From Verrucomicrobiota bacterium (lineage in GTDB: Bacteria; Verrucomicrobiota; Verrucomicrobiia; JABWAM01): 39,535 bases of DNA. Position numbers and translations under genes: made by a program. Each line of letters starts with the position of its first letter. Within the stretch, counting starts at the first letter, position 1. The DNA is taken from contig JACQHZ010000166.1 of assembly GCA_016198745.1 (NCBI GenBank), forward strand, positions 1-39,535, written 5' to 3'. Below the pieces are notes generated by a model that worked only from the letters and a program-made list of their open reading frames with translations, did no database searches and was not told where the DNA came from. Positions 1 to 8,392 of the stretch are shown here, one piece after another.

Positions 1-366
1 GGCTACCCAGCACAATGCAGCTCACGCATCGATTCCGGCAGTCTGCCGGAAACCCTTGAATCAGACAAACACTCGCAAGATCTTGTGGCACAAAGTGCTG
101 CCTGGCCTCTTGGCCAGGTGCATTTTTCACCTTGTGAAAAATGCAGGTTAGGGCCTCATCCTCACGAAAATACAAACATCAACCAAAGATTCCATTCGTA
201 ATTCTTAATTCGTCATTCACAATTGATCAGGAACCTTGACTATGATCAGAGCAAGGCGTGTTTCGATCTCTTCTGCAAACCGGCCTCCGAGACCTTGCTC
301 CTGCGCTTCATAGAAGCGCGGCTACAACATCAGAGAAATCTTCTCCGGAAAACAAGAACGGCAGTT
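1..366. other. Non-coding left end with several small hairpins
   Basis: I see no supportable gene here; the 269-residue plus-strand ORF that starts at 223 runs antisense to the beta-helix gene and is a shadow. The stretch contains a perfect hairpin at 33-51 (TTCCGGCA, loop GTC, TGCCGGAA) and the two tandem hairpins listed separately at 101-144. It lies downstream of a minus-strand gene, so some hairpins could act in transcription termination, but no clear U-tract follows them. Confidence 0.6.
101..144. repeat. Tandem double hairpin (intergenic palindromic element)
   Basis: Two perfect hairpins sit side by side: CCTGGCC-TCTT-GGCCAGG at 101-118 and GCATTTTTCAC-CTT-GTGAAAAATGC at 120-144, the latter with an 11-bp stem and 3-nt loop. 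Two hairpins in tandem resemble the elements at 5047, 9473 and 26762, although the sequence differs. It could be a terminator-like structure for the minus-strand gene that ends at 367 or a degenerate REP/BIME-like repeat. Confidence 0.6.
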
Positions 367-1047
367 TCACTGCATCCGGCCGACAATGGACTGTTGCTGT
401 TGCAGCTTGACGATGGTATTGGGAGGGCAGACTCCCCGCCAGGAAACGCCCGGATAAAGCATCGCGCGACGGCCGAGCACCGAACCCGGATTCAAGACGC
501 AGTGACAACCGGCCTCTGCATGGTCGCCGAGGATCGCGCCGAATTTCCGCAAACCGGTGTTGATCTTGGCGCCGCTGAACATGATCTCGATGCTGCCCTG
601 GGTGATCTTGACGTTCGAGAGCGTGACGCCCGATCCCAGGTGCGAATGATACCCCAAAACGGAATCGCCCACGTAAGCAAAGTGCGGCACTTTCGCCTCG
701 TTGAAGAGGACGCAGTTCTTGAACTCGCAACTGTTTCCCAGCACGCATCCATCGCCGACGATCACGTTGCCGCGCAGATACGCGCCATGTCGGATTTCGC
801 AGTTTTTTCCGATCCAAACGGGGCCGCGGATATGCACATGGGGTTCAATCACCGTTCCAATGTCAACAAAGACGCTCCCCTCGATCACCGTTCGAGGCGA
901 GATTTTGCCGAAATTCTCGTGCTTCAGATGCTGTTCCAGATAAACGCCGATTTTTGGGAGCGCCTCCCACGGATACACGCAACCCTCAAAAAGCCCCGCG
1001 TGATCGGTCTGACTCAGGTCCAGCAGCTCTGACACGAATAGAGACAT
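367..1047 (-). CDS. Left-handed beta-helix (hexapeptide) NDP-sugar transferase-like protein
   Basis: The protein has the repeated hexapeptide pattern of a left-handed parallel beta-helix, as in the GlmU C-terminal half: IEGSVFVDIGTVIEPHVHI, then IRHGAYLRGNVIVGDGCVLGN and later turns. A short N-terminal helical part (LFVSELLDLSQTDHAGLFEG) precedes it and resembles small proteins annotated as UDP-N-acetylglucosamine diphosphorylase. No N-terminal pyrophosphorylase (Rossmann) domain is present, so an acyltransferase or sugar-binding scaffold role is at least as likely as true uridylyl transfer. I chose the ATG at 1047 because family-like sequence starts there. The ORF continues upstream to 1182, where its ATG would overlap the stop of the winged-helix gene by 4 bp (ATGA), so the longer 271-residue form remains possible. 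Confidence 0.72.
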   Translation of the reverse strand: MSLFVSELLDLSQTDHAGLFEGCVYPWEALPKIGVYLEQHLKHENFGKISPRTVIEGSVFVDIGTVIEPHVHIRGPVWIGKNCEIRHGAYLRGNVIVGDGCVLGNSCEFKNCVLFNEAKVPHFAYVGDSVLGYHSHLGSGVTLSNVKITQGSIEIMFSGAKINTGLRKFGAILGDHAEAGCHCVLNPGSVLGRRAMLYPGVSWRGVCPPNTIVKLQQQQSIVGRMQ

Positions 1048-1178
1048 GACGCACCAATACCAGAAGTCCCGCCTTCCGACAATATCCAAATAATCAAGGC
1101 GGCAAGTCAGAGCCTGTTTTAAAAGCAGGGTGGGGTCTGTTGCGAGTGCCGCAAGAGCCGGCGCATGAGGCGGCAGGG

Positions 1179-1610
1179 TCAATCGTTCCGTCCGATATCC
1201 ACGGCGATTTCCGTCGCGCTTGCGACCGGCGGTTCCCGCGCCGCGGAACGGATGGACGATGCACGAACGAGATTGGGTTGTTCCGTACCAATGTCCACCT
1301 CCTGCGGGGGCACAGAGGAGGATTTGCAGATGACATAGGCCTGGCGCGGATGGTTGGGTTGTTCGGGATGAAAGAACCGGAGTTTTCCCTGTTGGAGCAA
1401 CCGTTTGACGGCGGTGTTTTGCAGATAGACCGGCGAGCGTTGCAGAAGACGTGCGATTTCATGAAGCCGCAAAGGACGGGTTGCCGCCAATGTCAGGATG
1501 ATCCGATCCAGTTCGCGGGGCAAGAGACGCCGCTGCAGTCGGCTCAGGTTCTGTCGGACAGCCGCTGGCAGTCCCGTCACAGACTCCCTATGTAATGATT
1601 TGAACTTCAT
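1179..1610 (-). CDS. Small winged-helix DNA-binding protein
   Basis: This 143-residue protein contains a central winged-helix-like segment (about residues 28-90): helices around ELDRIILTLAA, LRLHEIARLLQRS and YLQNTAVKRLLQQGKL, then a wing-like RFFHPEQPNHPRQAY. The same arrangement occurs at the C-terminus of RecG-like/AlbA_2 ATPases and in stand-alone transcription factors. The C-terminal 50 residues look disordered. It is upstream of, and possibly translationally coupled to, the beta-helix gene. Three CATAGG/CCTATG sites lie around its start codon and suggest autoregulation (inference). Whether it is a complete regulator or the tail of a lost larger protein cannot be decided from sequence alone. 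Confidence 0.6.
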   Translation of the reverse strand: MKFKSLHRESVTGLPAAVRQNLSRLQRRLLPRELDRIILTLAATRPLRLHEIARLLQRSPVYLQNTAVKRLLQQGKLRFFHPEQPNHPRQAYVICKSSSVPPQEVDIGTEQPNLVRASSIRSAAREPPVASATEIAVDIGRND

Positions 1611-1644
1611 AGGTAATGGGTGTTTTCAGGATTAACTGCCTATG
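1587..1644. promoter_or_regulatory. Cluster of CATAGG/CCTATG sites, candidate operator
   Basis: On the plus strand CCTATG occurs at 1587-1592, CATAGG at 1608-1613 and CCTATG at 1639-1644. The middle site contains the start codon of the winged-helix gene (CCTATGAAG on the minus strand), and the outer ones flank it about 21 and 26 bp away, in alternating orientation. Two sites extend to ATTACATAGG and ATTACCTATG on the minus strand. Such spacing around a small DNA-binding protein gene suggests an autoregulatory operator; this is inference from position and repetition only. Confidence 0.4.
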
Positions 1645-1886
1645 TATCCCGCTTGGGGGATGGGATGTCAAGCATGCAACACCATCATGTTTCCTCAATA
1701 AAGGTCAGCCCGCCTCATAAAAAGGCCGGTTTTGATTCTCGCCCCCTTGCGTCCCCTTGATCTAGGATGGCTGACTGGCCGTGTGCAAACGGAAAAAACC
1801 GAAATCCAAATGTGCGCCATGAATGCCGGCGCGTAATCTTTTCACAAATTCGGATGACATCTCGTGAGAACTCAATACTGCCAACG

Positions 1887-2537
1887 ATGAACAAACGATC
1901 CAACATCAGAAAAATCATCATTGCGGGTTGCGGACCGGGAGGTCTTGATCACCTGACCCCTGCCGTGCGTCAAGCCATCGAAAGCGCCGAAATTCTTGTG
2001 GGCGCCCCGCGGCTGCTGGAAAGTTTTCCGGCGCCCGATGCGGAACGGATCGCGGTGAGGGCAGACATCCAGGAGGCGATTGAAAAAATGGCCGTTCATG
2101 TCGGTCGCAGGAAAATCGTGATCCTCGTCACCGGCGATCCCGGCCTGTGCAGCCTGGCGCAACCGGTGATCCAGCGTTTTGGCCGCGCCGCCTGTCAGGT
2201 CCTTCCCGGCATCAGTTCCATCCAGGTTGCTTTTGCGCGCATCGGTCTCGACTGGCTGGATGCGAGGATCATCAGCGCGCACAATCTCATCCCGGAGTTG
2301 GACCCGCGGTCGTTGGTTGATGTCGGAAAAATCGCCGTCTTGATGGGCGGCGTTTCATCGTTCCGCTGGATTGCAGGCGTGGCCAGGACCCTTGGAGCGT
2401 ATCGCAGAATTTTTGTCTGCGAAAATCTCACTCTGGCCGATGAACGCGTTCGTGAAATCAAGCTTTCGGACATCGCCGCGCTTCGCGCCTCCTCGAAAAC
2501 CGTCGTTTTATTGATCAAGAAAGACCTGGCGGCGTGA
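1887..2537 (+). CDS. cbiE: Precorrin-6Y C5,15-methyltransferase-like protein, CbiE subunit
   Basis: Residues from about 8 onward match the tetrapyrrole (corrin/porphyrin) SAM-methyltransferase family: an N-terminal strand with the GCGPGGLDHLTPA motif, a VTGDPGLCSLA segment and the LPGISSIQVAFARIGLDW segment typical of CbiE, which with CbiT methylates C5 and C15 of the corrin ring during cobalamin synthesis. The length (216 residues) fits CbiE alone; no CbiT or other cob/cbi gene is in the window. The ATG at 1887 is preferred because homologous sequence starts just after it; the ORF extends 40 residues upstream without family-like content. It is divergent from the winged-helix gene and convergent with the URO-D cluster, whose members often act on methyl-corrinoids, so the position may not be random (inference). 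Confidence 0.82.
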   Translation: MNKRSNIRKIIIAGCGPGGLDHLTPAVRQAIESAEILVGAPRLLESFPAPDAERIAVRADIQEAIEKMAVHVGRRKIVILVTGDPGLCSLAQPVIQRFGRAACQVLPGISSIQVAFARIGLDWLDARIISAHNLIPELDPRSLVDVGKIAVLMGGVSSFRWIAGVARTLGAYRRIFVCENLTLADERVREIKLSDIAALRASSKTVVLLIKKDLAA

Positions 2538-2671
2538 TGGGCGCGTTTTCTGTCATCCCCGTCTGTGCGTCTGACACGCGGTGCTCCATCGGGTTGATCA
2601 ACCACGAGGGGGACCCTCGCACCGGCTTCTGCAGAATGGTGTCAAGCGTCAGTTGAGCGGCCGGGGCAGGG

Positions 2672-3724
2672 TCACGAACGCCATTCCTTCACAGTTTCAA
2701 CCATGGCGACGAAGTTCCGCAGGGGGACGTAATCCGGCACGGAATTGCCGGAACCGGGACAGTAACCGCCATCGCGGGCGAGGAGATCGAGATTGCGTTT
2801 CGTCTGCTCGCGGACTTGTTGCGGTGCGCCGCGCGCCAGCAGGTCCACGTCAATATGTCCGAGCAGACATAGGCGGTCGCCCCATTGTTTCTTCAATGCA
2901 ACAGCATCCATCGGCTTCGGCTCGATCGGATGCAGGCCGGCGAATCCGCAGTCCACAATGTCGCCGATCAGGTCCTTCATCTGGCCGTCGGAATGATAGA
3001 TGTAAATGACGCCGCGTTTGCTGCACATTGCGCCCATGCGTTTGTAAGCGGGAAAGACGTGGCGTCGAAGAACAACGGGATTGACCATCGGCCCGCTGAA
3101 ATAAGCCAGGTCGTCGGCGTGCAGCACAGCCCCGACCGCGGGGTGCGCGATCACACGCTCGGTGATGCGCGTCTGGATTTCGGCGACGCGCTCGAACACG
3201 CGTCCGACGAGCTGCGGGTGGTCGTGAATCGCCTCCGAAAAGAAAGTGAAGCCCATCAATTGCCACGTACCCGTGAAAATTTTGCCGATATTGGCGATGA
3301 CCTTCATCCCGTGAGGCAGCAGCGGCAGCGCCTCATCGAGCATGGAAAGACTCATCTTCTCAGGGTCCGGCCACACAAACTTCTCGAAATCTCCATCGGA
3401 AGCGATCACCCCGGTGCCTGTTTCAGCCCATGCCATTTCGATGTCCTCATTCCGATAAAGGCTGTAATGGGCGTGGCCGACATGTTGTTGCGCGCCCACC
3501 GTGGCCATTTTTCCGCCAAACTGGAGCAATCCGAAACTGACAGGGTAGAAACAATAACCAGCCTCCTTCCAGAAATCGATGTCGTCCTGGATGCTGTTGA
3601 TGGGACGTCCCAAATAGGCCTCGCGAACGTCCTTGCCCACCCCCGCCTCGAAATGAGGCGGCGGCGACATTGCCTCCCGATGAACAATCGCGCGTTGAAT
3701 CCGGTCAAAACGATCTTCTTTCAT
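2672..3724 (-). CDS. URO-D superfamily protein (methyltransferase-like) 1
   Basis: This 350-residue protein belongs to the uroporphyrinogen decarboxylase superfamily, a TIM barrel that also includes the corrinoid methyltransferases MtaA/MtbA. Visible features are the N-terminal helix (MKEDRFDRIQRAI), the barrel segment ADDLAYFSGPMVNPVVLRRHVFP, the YIYHSDGQMKDLI strand and GLHPIEPKPMD. In MtaA the zinc is bound by His-x-Cys; here the equivalent spot reads H-S-D, so the catalysed reaction is not clear. True HemE activity is unlikely: the sequence is divergent and three paralogs are present. It is the last gene of a minus-strand run, 47 bp after the next URO-D gene. Likely cytoplasmic, with a role in methyl or methoxy-group metabolism (inference). 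Confidence 0.82.
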   Translation of the reverse strand: MKEDRFDRIQRAIVHREAMSPPPHFEAGVGKDVREAYLGRPINSIQDDIDFWKEAGYCFYPVSFGLLQFGGKMATVGAQQHVGHAHYSLYRNEDIEMAWAETGTGVIASDGDFEKFVWPDPEKMSLSMLDEALPLLPHGMKVIANIGKIFTGTWQLMGFTFFSEAIHDHPQLVGRVFERVAEIQTRITERVIAHPAVGAVLHADDLAYFSGPMVNPVVLRRHVFPAYKRMGAMCSKRGVIYIYHSDGQMKDLIGDIVDCGFAGLHPIEPKPMDAVALKKQWGDRLCLLGHIDVDLLARGAPQQVREQTKRNLDLLARDGGYCPGSGNSVPDYVPLRNFVAMVETVKEWRS

Positions 3725-3771
3725 GGTGCTTTCCGAGTTGATGCTTCGTCATGGAAGGGCGACTCTTTCGC

Positions 3772-4899
3772 TCAAATCCAGCCGGTCTCTTTGGCGAGCA
3801 ACCGGCAGTAATCCACAAAATTCGGCCAGGAGACATCGTGCGGAATGCCATGATCGCAGCCGGGGATATAACCCCCGCTCTTGATGGCAGGCCGCAGCCG
3901 CTCGAATTCCGCGCGGATCACCCTGCCGCCCTTGGCCATCGCGCGTTTGTCAACTCCGCCGCGGTGAGCCATCTTTGAACCAAAATTCTTGCAATAAGCG
4001 GGAAGATCGTTGCCGGCGGCGACCTCCTGCGGCGAATTGCAATTGATGCCCGCTTCGATCCAGACCGGGATCAGATCGCCGACGAACCCGTCTGAATCAC
4101 AATCAATGATCGGCACGAAAGCGGCCTTCGCCTGTTCCGTCCACGTTCGCCAGCAAGGAAGCAGAAACTTCCGGCACATGTCGGGACCGACCATCGGCTT
4201 GGATTTGTAGGCCATGTCCTCGCTGATGACAATAAAGTCGGGCACGTAACTTGCGAGCACCCGCTGCAGCATTCGCGCAATGAATTTTTGCCAGAAATCA
4301 ATCATCTCCTGCACGAAGTCCGGATCGTCCATGAGCATCATGCACACCCCCTCGAAGCCAAGCCACTCGCGCAATTGCCAGAACGGGCCGTTCACAACAA
4401 AACCGCTGGGGTAGTCGCGCCCTTTCAATTTCGCGCAACGGTCCGCGAAATCGGCGGGAAACCGTTTCGGATCATCCGGATCATAACGACACGCCATGTC
4501 CGGCCAGTCCTTGCGCGATTCGACGGGACATTTGATCCATTTGCGGGTCACAAAATCAATTGCCATCCGCAGATAAGTCACATCGAACTCGTCGGATATT
4601 TCACAGATGTTGCCTTTCCAATCCTGCACGATCAGCGTGCCGGGGCGCCGCTCCAGGACCTTCTCCTCGAACTGCGGAATCATCCGGAAATCCACGCCGC
4701 AATCAACCGGCTGTTGCGCGCTGCCCGGCGGAATGCCGATGATCTTCCGGACATGTTCCAGGTAGTTGTCCACTTTCGCCGGTAATCCTTGTTGATGCCA
4801 TGCCCTGAGCGTGGAACGCCGCCCCCCACCGGGCATAAACGGAATGCGGTCCGTTTTTTGAAAGGCCAGCGCGGCAATATAACGTTCGCGTTCGTTCAT
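3772..4899 (-). CDS. URO-D superfamily protein 2
   Basis: From MNERERYIAALAFQKTDRIPF onward this is a typical URO-D superfamily protein of about 375 residues, with VISEDMAYKSKPMVGPDMCRKF in the middle and a DCDSDGFVGDLIPVW strand where other members carry the H-x-(C/D)-G metal-binding motif; here there is no His at that place. The track ORF extends to 5181, but the extra N-terminus runs into an intergenic palindromic element, so I place the start at ATG 4899 (ATG 4920 is possible). A deleted paralog with almost the same N-terminus lies at 14792. No strong Shine-Dalgarno is seen, as for most genes in this window. Function beyond the fold is unknown. Confidence 0.8.
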   Translation of the reverse strand: MNERERYIAALAFQKTDRIPFMPGGGRRSTLRAWHQQGLPAKVDNYLEHVRKIIGIPPGSAQQPVDCGVDFRMIPQFEEKVLERRPGTLIVQDWKGNICEISDEFDVTYLRMAIDFVTRKWIKCPVESRKDWPDMACRYDPDDPKRFPADFADRCAKLKGRDYPSGFVVNGPFWQLREWLGFEGVCMMLMDDPDFVQEMIDFWQKFIARMLQRVLASYVPDFIVISEDMAYKSKPMVGPDMCRKFLLPCWRTWTEQAKAAFVPIIDCDSDGFVGDLIPVWIEAGINCNSPQEVAAGNDLPAYCKNFGSKMAHRGGVDKRAMAKGGRVIRAEFERLRPAIKSGGYIPGCDHGIPHDVSWPNFVDYCRLLAKETGWI

Positions 4900-5046
4900 A
4901 AAAAATTGGTTGCGCTTCATTGTGCCACAGTGCGGAACAAGTTCCACCTTTTTCTGAGCGCCAGGGCCGACGGCATCGCCAACAGCAGCCTGGCAATGAT
5001 CGTGTCTATATAGGCGGTCATAAGTGTTTGCGAATAGATCGGCAGA

Positions 5047-5106
5047 ATGGAGGGCGCGGCTCTGTCCGCGCCACCCCGCAGGCGCCGACGAAGCGGCGCC
5101 CTCCAT
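5047..5106. repeat. Double-hairpin palindromic element A
   Basis: A 60-bp element with an outer inverted repeat (ATGGAGGGCGC at 5047-5057, GCGCCCTCCAT at 5096-5106) that encloses two perfect 7-bp hairpins: GGCGCGG-CTCTGT-CCGCGCC (5053-5072) and GGCGCCG-ACGAAG-CGGCGCC (5081-5100). A half copy with the same CTCTGT loop but compensated stem bases is at 23296. It lies between two URO-D genes and inflates the apparent N-terminus of the downstream one. Confidence 0.8.
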
Positions 5107-5125
5107 GTTCTCGAAGAATGCGCAA

Positions 5126-6283
5126 TTATTTATTGCCGCGTGCATAACAACCGTCGGAACTCCTCCAATTTCGCACTGCATCGATCATGGTCCGGTACTG
5201 CGGGAAACAGGTTTCGCCCGCGCCGGTGATGAAGGCCGAGGCGGTGGGACATACAATGAGACCGCGACGGTCGTCGAAGACATCCCGGATAAGGGCAAGG
5301 GTTTCCTCGCGAATCTCGTCCGGGGTTGCCTCGTAGAAACGGGCGATCTGAATGTTTCCCTCCATGCATATCTTTCCGCGGATGATTTTCTTGGCCTCGG
5401 CGGGGGTGATGTCCCCCATCGGCGGCGCTTCGATCGGATGGAGCACGTCAACCCCCGCGTCAACAAATCCCTTCAGCACTTTCTTCATCGAACCATGGCT
5501 GTGAACGTACATCCGGGCGCCCCCGTTGTGGACCAGGTCAACGATGGGCTTGTCGTATTTCAGGTTGAAATCCTTGAAATCCCCCGGCCCGTGGAGCGGG
5601 GGCACGAGATATTCCTCCCCGCTGAGGGAGAAAAAGGGGCCGATTTTTTTCACAAGCAGATGCTTTGCCGTAGCCAGCATGATTTTCATCTGCCGTTCGC
5701 AGAGGGCGTGCAGGATGTCCCGGTCGCTCCGGGTGAAAAGGGCGAAATTCTCGGAACCGAGCAGTTCCACGACAAAACCGGCCGGATTAAAACCAAGCCA
5801 GCAGATGATGACGCCGCGCTCGCCGATCTTGAGGTCCATTTCAAAAAATGGATCCGTTTCCGGCTCGATCGTGGGCAAGGACAACGATAAAAATTTTTCC
5901 GCGTCCTCCCGGGATTGGATGAAATGCCTCTCGGCAAGGCCGGGCTGACCTTTCAAGTTGCGAAGGAATATCGCCTTCAATTCCCCCTTGGGAGTTTTCA
6001 ATATGCGGATGATCCGCTCAAAATCTTCGGAGTGCGGTTCGACCGTGCGCATGCACGGATACCTCCTCTCGATCGTATTTTGCGCATCGGCCAGGGGCTC
6101 GACGCAACTCACTTCGCGTCCGCACCACCAGGTCAAGCGCCGGTCGCAATGCTCACTGACATAAGCCCGGGTTTTTTCATAGGTTGGGTCATTGGCCGGA
6201 TAATTCTCCCAGACCGTTACCGCGGGACGGTCCGTTTCCTGGTGAAAAAAGCATCGGGTCAAACGTTCGCGGGAATTGAGCAT
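5126..6283 (-). CDS. URO-D superfamily protein 3
   Basis: A 385-residue URO-D superfamily protein. It begins MLNSRERLTRCFFHQETDRPAV, has the barrel segment GPFFSLSGEEYLVPPLHGPGDF, the metal-region strand MYVHSHGSMKKVLKGFVDAGVDVLHPIEAPPMGD and a C-terminal EGNIQIARFYEATPDEIREET. The H-S-H-G motif aligns with H-S-D-G in protein 1. Only 32 bp separate it from the upstream sialidase-like gene, so the two are probably co-transcribed. Members of this branch are common in PVC genomes beside glycoside hydrolases; involvement in demethylating methylated substrates is plausible but unproven. No corrinoid-binding (DxHxxG) protein or reductive activase is encoded in the window. Confidence 0.82.
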   Translation of the reverse strand: MLNSRERLTRCFFHQETDRPAVTVWENYPANDPTYEKTRAYVSEHCDRRLTWWCGREVSCVEPLADAQNTIERRYPCMRTVEPHSEDFERIIRILKTPKGELKAIFLRNLKGQPGLAERHFIQSREDAEKFLSLSLPTIEPETDPFFEMDLKIGERGVIICWLGFNPAGFVVELLGSENFALFTRSDRDILHALCERQMKIMLATAKHLLVKKIGPFFSLSGEEYLVPPLHGPGDFKDFNLKYDKPIVDLVHNGGARMYVHSHGSMKKVLKGFVDAGVDVLHPIEAPPMGDITPAEAKKIIRGKICMEGNIQIARFYEATPDEIREETLALIRDVFDDRRGLIVCPTASAFITGAGETCFPQYRTMIDAVRNWRSSDGCYARGNK

Positions 6284-6315
6284 GAGGGTATCGAGTGCGC
6301 GCCTCGAACATTTGA

Positions 6316-7575
6316 TCAGTCCAAACTCACCCGGTATTGATACAGATCGGCGTCAATCCACTCGGCCGCAGGCGGATAACCGCGCTCGCCGTAGCGCGTG
6401 AGGTAAAGCACGACGTCGCCGGTCTCGCGGTCCTGATAGAATTTGAAGTTCGAGTGTTGGGTGTCGGGATGTTCGCCCGGTTGCGCCCGATCAATGACAG
6501 TGATGGTCTTTCTTTTGATCGCCACCGGACTTTCCTGCATTTCGGCGATGTAAAGCGGGCTGCGCGGCATGTTGCCGTTCGGACGGCGGCCTTCGAGACA
6601 GAGGTTGCCGATCCAGTAAAGTTGATTGTTCTTGATCGAACGAAACAACGCCGACCCGGTGGCGCTCGATTCAATGACGCTGCCATCGTCGCAAGGCAGG
6701 GGAACGACTTCCGACCAGGTCGTTCCGCCGTCTTCCGAAAAAGAGAGCCACTTGTAACCGGGTTTTTCCGGCCAGGCCTCGTTGCTGCCGCGCAAGATCA
6801 TGCAGAATCGGCCATCTGACAATTCCGCGACGGTTCCTTCGCACATCCCGCGCGACGATTTGTCGAACTTGCACGGCACGGCCTTGCCCACGCGCCAGTT
6901 CAGGTTTCCGGTTTTCTGAAATTCGCCGATCAAAAGGCCGACCTCCCATACGTCGGAGAACACCTCGGGCATATCCTTGCGCGCAGCGTAATCGCGCGCG
7001 CCGATCCTTTCGGCGGCAGCGGGCGTCACGGTTGGCTTCAGGTTCGCGGGAACGAGGTGCGCCTTCTTTTGCCATTGAACCGGCGCCAGCACGCGCCCAT
7101 GCGAATCGAGAAACGGCGTGGCGAAACTGACGTAAATGCCCTGTTTCAACCCGAAATCGGAGATGAACACGTCGGGCGCCATCCCTTTCGACACCGAATT
7201 GGGATCGCCCGTCGTGATGCGAATTCGCGCGCTTGCATCCGGGTCGTAGCCGCCTTCCAACGATGATTCCAGTTTGTCATTGGTCCAATGGATCAGGAGG
7301 TTGCGATCAGCCAGATAGAGCGCCGCGTTTTCGGTGTGCACGATGACGCCGCCCGGCGCCGGAACGCTGCTGAGCGCGGAACGCGATTCGCCCCAGGTCT
7401 TGCCGTTATCATGGCTGACAGCGTCGCTGAAGTTGTCGTGAATATCATTGCTCACTTCCCATCCGATCCGCCTGAGCAACACGCGCTTGATCGCGTCGAT
7501 GTAAATGATAAAGCCGCACAACGGCGCGCGGCCGGGTTGATGAGAGAACACTTTTCGTTTGAGGATCATTTGCAT
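6316..7575 (-). CDS. BNR/Asp-box (sialidase-like) beta-propeller protein
   Basis: Two Asp-box signatures are visible: SHDNGKTWGE near residue 54 and SEDGGTTWSE near residue 280. These mark the exo-alpha-sialidase (six-bladed propeller) fold. The 419-residue length fits a single catalytic-type domain. No signal peptide is apparent; the first 40 residues (MQMILKRKVFSHQPGRA...) are not hydrophobic enough, so it may be cytoplasmic or have a misplaced start. In PVC genomes such proteins are often annotated exo-alpha-sialidase without evidence for sialic acid; a general glycosidase or carbohydrate-binding role is safer. It is the first gene of a run with the URO-D proteins and lies downstream of a DUF4838 fragment. 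Confidence 0.75.
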   Translation of the reverse strand: MQMILKRKVFSHQPGRAPLCGFIIYIDAIKRVLLRRIGWEVSNDIHDNFSDAVSHDNGKTWGESRSALSSVPAPGGVIVHTENAALYLADRNLLIHWTNDKLESSLEGGYDPDASARIRITTGDPNSVSKGMAPDVFISDFGLKQGIYVSFATPFLDSHGRVLAPVQWQKKAHLVPANLKPTVTPAAAERIGARDYAARKDMPEVFSDVWEVGLLIGEFQKTGNLNWRVGKAVPCKFDKSSRGMCEGTVAELSDGRFCMILRGSNEAWPEKPGYKWLSFSEDGGTTWSEVVPLPCDDGSVIESSATGSALFRSIKNNQLYWIGNLCLEGRRPNGNMPRSPLYIAEMQESPVAIKRKTITVIDRAQPGEHPDTQHSNFKFYQDRETGDVVLYLTRYGERGYPPAAEWIDADLYQYRVSLD

Positions 7576-7632
7576 GATAGAATCCGGTTTTGAGGTTTGT
7601 CTGGCAGGGCCCTTTTCTATTCCGATGGGCGC

Positions 7633-8157
7633 TCATGACGATTTCGACAACCAATTTCTCTGAATCACATCACACCGCGCGCCCTGCCGGCGCAGAAATT
7701 CAGCCACCGCGTAGTACGTGCCCATAGAGGGTCCTTCATCGTTGCCCGCCAAAATCAATGTGTCGCCCTTGGCGTGGATCACATAGTCTTCCTCGTTGCG
7801 TTCCGGCGTCAGGCCGGACGGAATCTGCAGCCCATGCAGCGGCGCTGTGCGTTTGCTCGCGCCGACGAGGACCACAACACCGTTGACTTCTTGTGCGTCC
7901 GACATAATCGGCAGCTTGGCGCCGCTCATTTTTTCGATGTAAATTTGCAGGTCGGTTGCCGCAAGCTTGACTTTGCCGTCCGGCGTTCCGGTTTGGCTGC
8001 GTGCAGGCTTGTATGCCTCGGCCTTAAACACCGAATCGCGAATGACAATGGCGGTGGAGGGATTCCCGTCCTTGACCAGCGTTGCGGCCTGCAATGTGAG
8101 AACGACCATCGGATCTGAAATCAGCGCATAAACAATAACGTGAAGATTTGGGAGCAT
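7633..8157 (-). pseudogene. Truncated DUF4838/alpha-glucuronidase-N-like fragment
   Basis: The 174 residues match only the N-terminal domain of the larger DUF4838-type proteins. LQIYIEKMSGAKLPI here corresponds to LASYIERMSGAKPAI in the 832-residue protein at 9577, and TYYAVAEFLRRQGARC corresponds to HYYAAVELLRQWGCRWYLP. After GARC the homology stops and the frame ends 15 residues later. The middle and C-terminal domains are missing, so this is probably a remnant, although the domain could still fold by itself. The N-terminus (MLPNLHVIVYALIS) might be a weak signal peptide. It precedes the sialidase-like gene on the same strand. Confidence 0.7.
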
Positions 8158-8392
8158 GGCAAATACTCAGGTAAGCGTAGGAATTTCACCGCAAAAACAC
8201 AATCCTACCGGTTTTTGTGGGGTGTCACCGGTCGAATCAACGCCGCTGGTTCTTTTGCCCGCTGGCGGCCCCACCACTGCGGGATTGGCGCCGCAACGGC
8301 AGGAGTCCACAAGGGATATTCTCCCTCTTCGCGACTTGCCGTCAGCCAAAATTCCGGCGCGGCTTTTGTTCAATTGATTTTACGGCAGCCCC

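Noticed and set aside
8158-8392. 68- to 105-residue ORFs in the gap between the DUF4838 fragment and the pseudopilin
   Set aside because: Overlapping ORFs on both strands with no domain or conserved pattern; treated as non-coding.
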